Positions 30,294 through 35,325 of a stretch of DNA of 35,325 nucleotides are shown here, piece by piece. The notes beneath the pieces are model-generated. The model was given only the letters and a program-made list of their open reading frames with translations, searched no databases and was not told the origin of the DNA. The stretch is from a virus. The position numbers were made by a program, and so were the translations under genes. The DNA is taken from positions 1-35,325 of the IMG/VR virus record IMGVR_UViG_3300042465_001554. One strand, written 5' to 3'. How positions within the stretch are numbered: position 1 is the stretch's first letter; the number at the start of each line of letters is the position of its first letter.

Positions 30294-30598
30294 TGAACAC
30301 AAAAAACCCCCAAGCAAAAGCAATCAATCAAAAGCGTGGACCTACAATGGGCAATGAAGGCACAAGTAGCAAGCGTAATGATTTTATGAAAGCAAAATCT
30401 ACAAGTAGTGGTGAGAAATCACAACTTGCAGATATGGTAATGTCAGCACTTGAAACACGCGGTCGTGGAATGAAACCATTCATTGACCCTACAGTTGAAG
30501 GCTTACACGCTAATACTAATGTTGGACCTAAAAAGAATTCAACAGCAGATGGTGCAAAATTACCAAGCAAATACAAAAAGCCTACAACTAAGGGCTGA
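30290..30598 (+). CDS. Small basic protein with RGPTxGN motif
   Basis: 102 residues, lysine-rich and mostly disordered at both ends, with a helix around 45-60 (SQLADMVMSALETRGRG). RGPTMGN at 16-22 matches the two copies in the product of the gene at 29560. A second ATG follows directly (30293) and is an alternative start. The frame ends 14 nt before a hairpin at 30612. Function unknown. Confidence 0.65.
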   Translation: MMNTKNPQAKAINQKRGPTMGNEGTSSKRNDFMKAKSTSSGEKSQLADMVMSALETRGRGMKPFIDPTVEGLHANTNVGPKKNSTADGAKLPSKYKKPTTKG

Positions 30599-30604
30599 TT
30601 GTAG

Positions 30605-30610
30605 TAAATA
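30605..30610 (+). promoter_or_regulatory. TAAATA core upstream of packaging genes
   Basis: AGTAAATACACT context in the 66-nt gap before the gene at 30665. The 10-bp hairpin starts 2 nt later, so a late transcript from here would begin with that hairpin, as at 13437. Confidence 0.4.
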
Positions 30611-30611
30611 C

Positions 30612-30638
30612 ACTTGAGTAGCATAGGGCTACTCAAGT
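30612..30638 (+). terminator. 10-bp hairpin, terminator-like or 5' leader hairpin
   Basis: ACTTGAGTAG (30612-30621), 7-nt loop, CTACTCAAGT (30629-30638), then TTTCG. The perfect 10-bp stem with a short T-run may terminate the small-protein operon, or form the 5' end of the next mRNA if the TAAATA box is a promoter. Confidence 0.5.
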
Positions 30639-30664
30639 TTCGTATAGTTAATTAAGGAAAAGAA

Positions 30665-31456
30665 ATGACGACAGAAAACAATCCTTGGGATGATGGAACA
30701 ACTTCATCAGCAGAACCCACAACAACCCCCACAAAAAAGAAAACAGTAACTAAAACTGTAGAAGTAAAGCCAGTAGAACCTACTGGCACAGAGTTTGACT
30801 TAGAAGGTCTAATGACTGACTTCCCTACAGCCAAAGAACTTGAGCGTTTTGTGTTTGACCAAACCGGTGTTGTATTAAACTTAAAAGGTCGTGCTAACAA
30901 ACTCAAATATCAAACAGCAATGGATGTATTGAATGGTATTCAAGTTGATCCAGCATACTTAGGTAGTGATAATCCATATGTAGATAAAATTGATATGGTT
31001 CCTGTAGAAGATTTGAAAACACCCCCAGTGCGTGATATCAATCTACCCGACAGAGAACAATTACAAAACTTATTCTTTAGTCCATTAGTTCCACATCCAA
31101 ATGAAGATTCACGTGCTCGTGGTAAGAAATGCCATTGTATGTTTAGAAAATACAAGACTGGTGCTATCAGTTATGAAATCTTAGGACCATTAGAACAATA
31201 TGCTGTAGGTGAAAAGATTGATAAGTTTGGTCGCACTCGCCCAGAAATATACAAATGGATTGATCCACGCACAGGAGAACAAATGGTTCAGCGTGAAGAT
31301 GGAACACTTACACCAATCGGTCGTAGATTGCGTAGTATGATGAAAGCAATGCGTGTTAATAAATCAAGTCAATGGGATGTATGGATTGACCGTGAGTTTG
31401 GAACACTAAACCAAGATGCTATTAGCAATCCGTGGGATCTTTCTAAGGCTATATGA
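30665..31456 (+). CDS. Hypothetical protein of the packaging cluster
   Basis: 263 residues. 1-45: Thr/Glu/Pro-rich disordered start with a lysine patch. 45-100: helical (PTAKELERFVFDQTGVVLN, LKGRANKLKYQTAMDVLNG). About 140-235: a folded part with KKCHCMFRKYKTG, a C-x-C pair, then YKWIDPRTGEQMVQRE and a basic helix GRRLRSMMKAMRVNK. I do not recognise a family. It precedes two genes to the large terminase with 4-nt and 1-nt overlaps, so a role in head completion or packaging is plausible. Ribosome site AAGGAAAAG. Confidence 0.7.
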   Translation: MTTENNPWDDGTTSSAEPTTTPTKKKTVTKTVEVKPVEPTGTEFDLEGLMTDFPTAKELERFVFDQTGVVLNLKGRANKLKYQTAMDVLNGIQVDPAYLGSDNPYVDKIDMVPVEDLKTPPVRDINLPDREQLQNLFFSPLVPHPNEDSRARGKKCHCMFRKYKTGAISYEILGPLEQYAVGEKIDKFGRTRPEIYKWIDPRTGEQMVQREDGTLTPIGRRLRSMMKAMRVNKSSQWDVWIDREFGTLNQDAISNPWDLSKAI

Positions 31457-31755
31457 TGGAAAACGCAAGAGACACAGAGATTCGTAAAGCACAAGAAGAA
31501 ACAAAGGTAAGAGAAACTCTTATCTTACAAAAGATTAACGCAAGTCATCGTCTTGCTTTTGCTGAAAAGTTTCCTGGTCAACTTGAACATATCTTACGCT
31601 TACTAACTGAAAGATTACATCTTGGGTTAGATAAGCGTGATGGTGTAGTCGTTACAGATTCATCTACTTGGAAACTAAGTGCTGGTGAAATCTGTGACTT
31701 AGCAGACGCATTACAAAAGATACATCAAGTCCGTGAAAACTTAAGGCCCGACTAA
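31453..31755 (+). CDS. Small helical protein before large terminase
   Basis: 100 residues, highly charged and helical (RDTEIRKAQEETKVRETLIL; later LSAGEICDLADALQKIHQVR). It overlaps the gene before it by ATGA and the terminase gene by TAATG, so all three are translationally coupled. Size and position would also suit a small terminase subunit or terminase-associated factor, an alternative to the protein at 29043. ATG at 31456 is a second possible start. No family recognised. Confidence 0.65.
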   Translation: MMENARDTEIRKAQEETKVRETLILQKINASHRLAFAEKFPGQLEHILRLLTERLHLGLDKRDGVVVTDSSTWKLSAGEICDLADALQKIHQVRENLRPD

Positions 31756-33365
31756 TGTTAGGTGAAGATGTTCTAATGGCGAGAGCATTGCGTTATAGTG
31801 TGGATAAACATAATCTCACTATAGACAGCCTCAAAACTATACCAGGACCACTCAAAAGTAGTTTAATGGATCTCAGCATTAGTATTGCTGACGATATGAA
31901 ATACAACCAACTAAAGTATTTTAGACCATTCAAGCATCAACTTGAGTTCTTCAAAACTGGCATACACGAACGTAGAGGTATTCTTGCAGCCAATCGTATT
32001 GGTAAAACAGTATCTACTTGTTTTGAGACAGCAATGCATCTCACTGGATTATATCCTGAATGGTGGGAAGGTCATCGCTATGAAGGACCTATCACAGCAA
32101 TGGTTGCTGGTGAGGGTTGGAGCCAAGTTGCTCTTGTATTACAAAATGAATTGTTAGGAACACAGGATGTCAAAATCACTGAAAATCTTGGATCTGGTGC
32201 TATACCACGTGAGTGTATTATTACTACTACAATGCGTAATGACGGCGCCAATAATATTGGGTGTGAAATTAAGCATAAGTCTGGTGGTAATAGTTATTTG
32301 CTATTTGCCAATTATACGCAAGAGGTTAGACAACTACAGGGTTTCAAACTTAACTTAGCCGTATTTGACGAACAGCCCCCAGATGATTTCTTTAGTGAGA
32401 TTGTAACACGAACCGCAACTACACAAGGTAAGGTCCTTTGTTCCTTTACACCCTTAAAAGGATTGAATGGATTGGTTAGCAAGTTCTGGAACAAAGAAGA
32501 AGGTTATAACTACATTCGTGTCGCTTGGGATGATTGTCCAGAATACGATCCTTGGGGTCATCCATTTCTATTAAAAGAAACTCGCAGACAACTTGAACGA
32601 GATTACTTACCACACGAACGTGAAGCACGTATGGCAGGTAAGCCTGTTATGGGTAAAGGTGCTGTATTCCAAATCAGTAACTGGCCTACATATAAGACGG
32701 GTGAAATTGATTTTACACGATTGCCTAACATACATAGAGTTATTGCACTTGACTTAGGCTTAGTCAATGATAAAACAGTTATATCACTAATGTATTGGGA
32801 ACCATATGAGCGAACCGCTTATTTACATAAACAGATTATTGTGCAGGGTATTGAAGAAGCAGTCCCCACTCAGTATATCAATCATCTCCTTCGTCCTGAA
32901 GTGTTTGGCACTCCTATTGTTTTACCTGCTGACGCAAATACTTCTGGCAGATACACTATGAGCGCAAGTTCTATAAGAGAACTATTTGAGAGTTATGAAC
33001 TTAATGTTTATGAGAAAGCCATTATGAATCCACCTGATAGTGAAGGTCGCACAACTAATCACAAGAGTTATGGTATCAATCAAATGCGTCAAATGTTAGA
33101 AGTGGGAAGTTTAATGGTCAATGAAAATTGCACTAACTTTTTAAGTGAAGCACAAAACTATTATGTAGATACACAGGGTCGTTTCAGTGACCCAGATGAC
33201 TGTATTGATAGTGCGAGATATGCTATACTTGCTTGTCTCAATGGTATCGCTGAGCCGTGGGACAATCGTAGCCCACAACAAAGAATGATGGCACAACGAG
33301 ACAGATATGTCAAGTATGACGATAGCAATAAACCTGCTTGGAAGAAAGCATATTCAGCAACATAA
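31755..33365 (+). CDS. terL: Terminase large subunit
   Basis: 536 residues. It packages DNA through the portal using ATP and cuts concatemers. ATPase domain: AANRIGKT at 78-85 (Walker A), LAVFDEQ at 201-207 (Walker B with D205 and catalytic E206), SFTPLKG at 230-236 (coupling motif). RNase H-like nuclease domain: ALDLG at 331-335 (D333), PADAN at 391-395 (D393), and DDCIDSARYA at 481-490, which supply the metal-binding acids. All key residues are present and the length is normal for podoviruses. The first codon overlaps the previous stop (TAATG). Confidence 0.95.
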   Translation: MLGEDVLMARALRYSVDKHNLTIDSLKTIPGPLKSSLMDLSISIADDMKYNQLKYFRPFKHQLEFFKTGIHERRGILAANRIGKTVSTCFETAMHLTGLYPEWWEGHRYEGPITAMVAGEGWSQVALVLQNELLGTQDVKITENLGSGAIPRECIITTTMRNDGANNIGCEIKHKSGGNSYLLFANYTQEVRQLQGFKLNLAVFDEQPPDDFFSEIVTRTATTQGKVLCSFTPLKGLNGLVSKFWNKEEGYNYIRVAWDDCPEYDPWGHPFLLKETRRQLERDYLPHEREARMAGKPVMGKGAVFQISNWPTYKTGEIDFTRLPNIHRVIALDLGLVNDKTVISLMYWEPYERTAYLHKQIIVQGIEEAVPTQYINHLLRPEVFGTPIVLPADANTSGRYTMSASSIRELFESYELNVYEKAIMNPPDSEGRTTNHKSYGINQMRQMLEVGSLMVNENCTNFLSEAQNYYVDTQGRFSDPDDCIDSARYAILACLNGIAEPWDNRSPQQRMMAQRDRYVKYDDSNKPAWKKAYSAT

Positions 33366-33374
33366 GGAATAGAA

Positions 33375-34904
33375 ATGACTTGGAATATAATAAATGGAAA
33401 TAACACAGAGGTATTAAAACAATACCCAGACAATAGTTTTGATGCGGTCGTCACAGACCCACCATATGGTATCTCATTCTTAGGTAAAGACTGGGATAGT
33501 AAAAAAGCAACAGAAACTACATCAAAACTAACAGCACTACATAACTTACCATCAGGTATGAAACATACAAGTTTAGCAAATGACTTAGAGTTTCAAAAAT
33601 GGATGAGTGAAGTATTCAGTGAATGTATTAGGGTATTAAAGCCAGGTGGTCATCTACTTGCGTTCAGCGCGGCAAGAACATATCACCATATGGCAATGGC
33701 AGCACAGTTTGCAGGCTTTGAGATTAGAGACCAGATTATGTGGATCTATGGTAGTGGCTTTCCTAAATCACAAGATGTTGGGAGACAGATACATAAAAAG
33801 GCTAATGGTAAGCCAGACAAACAACGATTTGATCCTGCTATTATGATTAAAGAAGATGGTAAGTATCGTCATCCAGAAACAAATAAACTATACAATATAT
33901 TACCTGATATCAATGGTGATAATCTAAAAGTAAGCCACGAAGGCACAAAGTATAGCGTCATCTTTGAGGAAGTTATAGAAGTAGATAGTGATTGGAGTGG
34001 TTGGGGCACACAACTAAAACCAGCACACGAACCAATCGTTATGGCACGAAAGCCTGTTATTGGTAGTATTAGAGAGAATGTATTAGAACACGGCACTGGC
34101 GCAATCAATATTGATGCTACAAGAGTTGGTGACGACATAATGCCTATAGGTGCACACGAACAAACAAAAAATCTATTTGACCCTAATAAAAAAAGCGCAT
34201 ATTCCGAAAAGACAAACATAGGTCGCTTCCCAGCAAATGTTATACACGATGGTAGTGATGAAGTGGTTAGTTTATTCCCACATTCTACAAGTGGTGCAAG
34301 AAAATCAACACATAAAATAAAAGGATTAGATACTGGCGAACAACGAGCAGTATTTGGTGATGATGCTATTAGTGGCAAATACAATGTTCAGCCATTTACA
34401 GACGCACAAGCAGATGAAGGTTCAGCAGCCAGATTTTTCTATTGTCCTAAGGTCAGTCGCAAAGAACGACATATTGGATTTGATCCTAATAGTCAAGGTG
34501 TTATTATAGATAGTGAAGTATTTGGTAAAACACCTGTATGTTTAGATTGCGGTAAAACTCGCAATGGATCTACAAAACACGATGGATGCGATCCAGAAAA
34601 TATTGGATTCCAAGAGCGCAGAACAGAGCGTAGTAGTGATGTAGGAAACAATCATCCAACAGTAAAGCCAATAGAACTAATGAAATATCTTATCAAGTTA
34701 GTCACACCACCTAATGGTCATATATTAGATCCGTTTAATGGCAGTGGCTCAACAGGATGTGCGGCAGTAGAACTTGGCTTTGACTATACTGGCATAGAAC
34801 TTGACCCAAACTATGTTGAGATAGCAACTAAACGCATTAGTCATTGGGAGCAAGAGTGTAAGCCCAAGACTACATACAATAATCTATTTGAGGAAATAAT
34901 ATGA
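33375..34904 (+). CDS. DNA methyltransferase, beta-class (N6-adenine or N4-cytosine)
   Basis: 509 residues. Motif IV VTDPPYG lies at the N-terminus (D28-P-P-Y-G32) and the AdoMet-binding motif I DPFNGSGSTG near 452-461, the order of beta-class enzymes (N6_N4_Mtase family). HPTVKP before motif I and G-I-E-L-D-P-N-Y after it are typical. The region between (about 125-430) is much longer than in minimal enzymes and contains a zinc-knuckle-like segment near 389-405 (C-x2-C ... H-x2-C). Likely an orphan enzyme that shields phage DNA from host restriction; no partner nuclease is visible. DPPY favours adenine but does not prove it. Ribosome site AAGGAATAG. Confidence 0.9.
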   Translation: MTWNIINGNNTEVLKQYPDNSFDAVVTDPPYGISFLGKDWDSKKATETTSKLTALHNLPSGMKHTSLANDLEFQKWMSEVFSECIRVLKPGGHLLAFSAARTYHHMAMAAQFAGFEIRDQIMWIYGSGFPKSQDVGRQIHKKANGKPDKQRFDPAIMIKEDGKYRHPETNKLYNILPDINGDNLKVSHEGTKYSVIFEEVIEVDSDWSGWGTQLKPAHEPIVMARKPVIGSIRENVLEHGTGAINIDATRVGDDIMPIGAHEQTKNLFDPNKKSAYSEKTNIGRFPANVIHDGSDEVVSLFPHSTSGARKSTHKIKGLDTGEQRAVFGDDAISGKYNVQPFTDAQADEGSAARFFYCPKVSRKERHIGFDPNSQGVIIDSEVFGKTPVCLDCGKTRNGSTKHDGCDPENIGFQERRTERSSDVGNNHPTVKPIELMKYLIKLVTPPNGHILDPFNGSGSTGCAAVELGFDYTGIELDPNYVEIATKRISHWEQECKPKTTYNNLFEEII

Positions 34905-35128
34905 ATAGTAAGTTTTTAGCAACAGTGGGAGATAATCTCCCTACAATAATGTGTGAAACACACGCAAAGATGTTTGAGAAAATAATGATGATAGCAGAAG
35001 TGCCACATACAATCTATGAAATGGAAGATGAGGACTCACTTGATTTAGAATGTCAGGCCTGTAATCTTAAAGATACAGTAGATGAACTAACTCGTCCTAA
35101 GATTATCTTGCCAGGAGACTACCATTGA
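34901..35128 (+). CDS. Small zinc-ribbon-like protein
   Basis: 75 residues with C18-x2-H21 and C51-x2-C54, which could bind one zinc, and an acidic stretch between (YEMEDEDSLDLE). It overlaps the methyltransferase stop by ATGA. Small phage proteins with this C-x2-H...C-x2-C pattern are common beside packaging genes, but I cannot name a function. Confidence 0.75.
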   Translation: MNSKFLATVGDNLPTIMCETHAKMFEKIMMIAEVPHTIYEMEDEDSLDLECQACNLKDTVDELTRPKIILPGDYH

Positions 35129-35259
35129 GCAAGGGCAGTAATCGCAGACAAGAGGATGTTAAAAAGGTTAGAGATAACTGGGATATTATCTTTGGCAAAA
35201 AAGAAGAACCTGTGAAAGAAACCGCTAAGGACACAGAGGAAAAGCCTAAGACTAAATAG
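35125..35259 (+). CDS. Small conserved phage protein of 44 residues (TTG start)
   Basis: Reads (M)SKGSNRRQEDVKKVRDNWD then IIFGKKEEPVKE, ending KPKTK. The pattern M-S-K-G-S-x-R-R/P ... W-D-x-I-F-G-K is one I know from many phage genomes, without a known function. The TTG start is supported by AGGAG (35113-35117) with a 7-nt spacer, and overlaps the preceding TGA. No ATG is available in this position. Basic first half, charged tail. Confidence 0.8.
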   Translation: MSKGSNRRQEDVKKVRDNWDIIFGKKEEPVKETAKDTEEKPKTK

Positions 35260-35285
35260 TAGATACTAAAGGTAAAAGCCCCATT

Positions 35286-35325
35286 ATGTTAGATATCAAA
35301 AATATCCCAATTGAAAACATCAATC
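35286..35325 (+). CDS. Start of a gene cut by the window end, possibly ParB-like
   Basis: MLDIKNIPIENIN is all that is visible. The pattern I-x-x-I-P-(I/V)-x-x-I/L-x is how ParB/sulfiredoxin-like phage nuclease domains often begin, but 13 residues are too few for a firm call. It follows the previous stop by 26 nt, with AAAGG about 15 nt before the ATG. Confidence 0.3.
   Translation, partial: MLDIKNIPIENIN

Noticed and set aside
33869-34384. 171-codon minus-strand frame inside the methyltransferase gene
   Set aside because: It is fully covered by a gene with clear catalytic motifs on the other strand; composition is not protein-like and no ribosome site is seen.
1-35325. Window as a prophage in a bacterial chromosome
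   Set aside because: No integrase, repressor, attachment site or bacterial flanking gene is visible; both ends run through phage genes. This only concerns the window, so a temperate lifestyle is not excluded.

Overview
The window is one continuous virion-morphogenesis and DNA-packaging module of a tailed bacteriophage (Caudoviricetes). It carries a P22-type portal, a scaffold-like protein, an SU10-like (DUF5309) major capsid protein, a head-tail adaptor, fibres, a nozzle-like tail protein, ejection-type internal virion proteins and a large terminase. There is no tape-measure, tail-tube or sheath gene, so a short-tailed (podovirus) virion is the best inference. The DNA is AT-rich, nearly all genes are on the plus strand and tightly packed (many ATGA or TAATG overlaps), and no bacterial housekeeping, integrase or repressor gene is seen. 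The host cannot be named from this sequence. Replication genes, a lysis enzyme and any phage sigma factor are outside the window or not recognisable.

Layout. 1-4.9 kb: head genes (portal, small helical protein, scaffold, capsid), ended by a strong terminator. 4.98-5.5 kb: a moron-like island with sigma70-type promoters, one or two tiny ORFs and its own terminator. 5.5-12.9 kb: a protein of unknown role, the adaptor with inserted beta-domains, two large repeat-rich fibre proteins and a small membrane coiled-coil protein. 12.9-15.7 kb: an accessory island holding an HNH endonuclease with zinc knuckle, a compact structured RNA followed by a terminator, a region whose helices can be arranged like a group I ribozyme core around a small DUF5710-like ORF, a hairpin-rich non-coding stretch and two small proteins. 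15.7-27.3 kb: nozzle-like tail protein, beta-rich protein, a Gly-Ala-Ser collagen-like virion protein, three candidate ejection proteins, a Dps/ferritin-like protein with the complete ferroxidase residue pattern, and a Pro/Gln repeat protein. 27.3-29.0 kb: a GNAT-like gene (the only minus-strand gene) divergent from a GT4 glycosyltransferase. 29.0-35.3 kb: small-terminase candidate, several small structural proteins, large terminase, a beta-class DNA methyltransferase, two small proteins and the first codons of another gene.

Regulation. A TAAATA core resembling the T4-type late promoter TATAAATA lies at many gene boundaries, three times inside an identical 14-mer. At several genes it lies only 4-7 nt before a start codon that has no Shine-Dalgarno sequence, suggesting late leaderless mRNAs. 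Sigma70-like promoters are seen mainly at the small accessory loci (5140, 13957, 14798). The most unusual part is the RNA-rich island at 13.4-14.8 kb.
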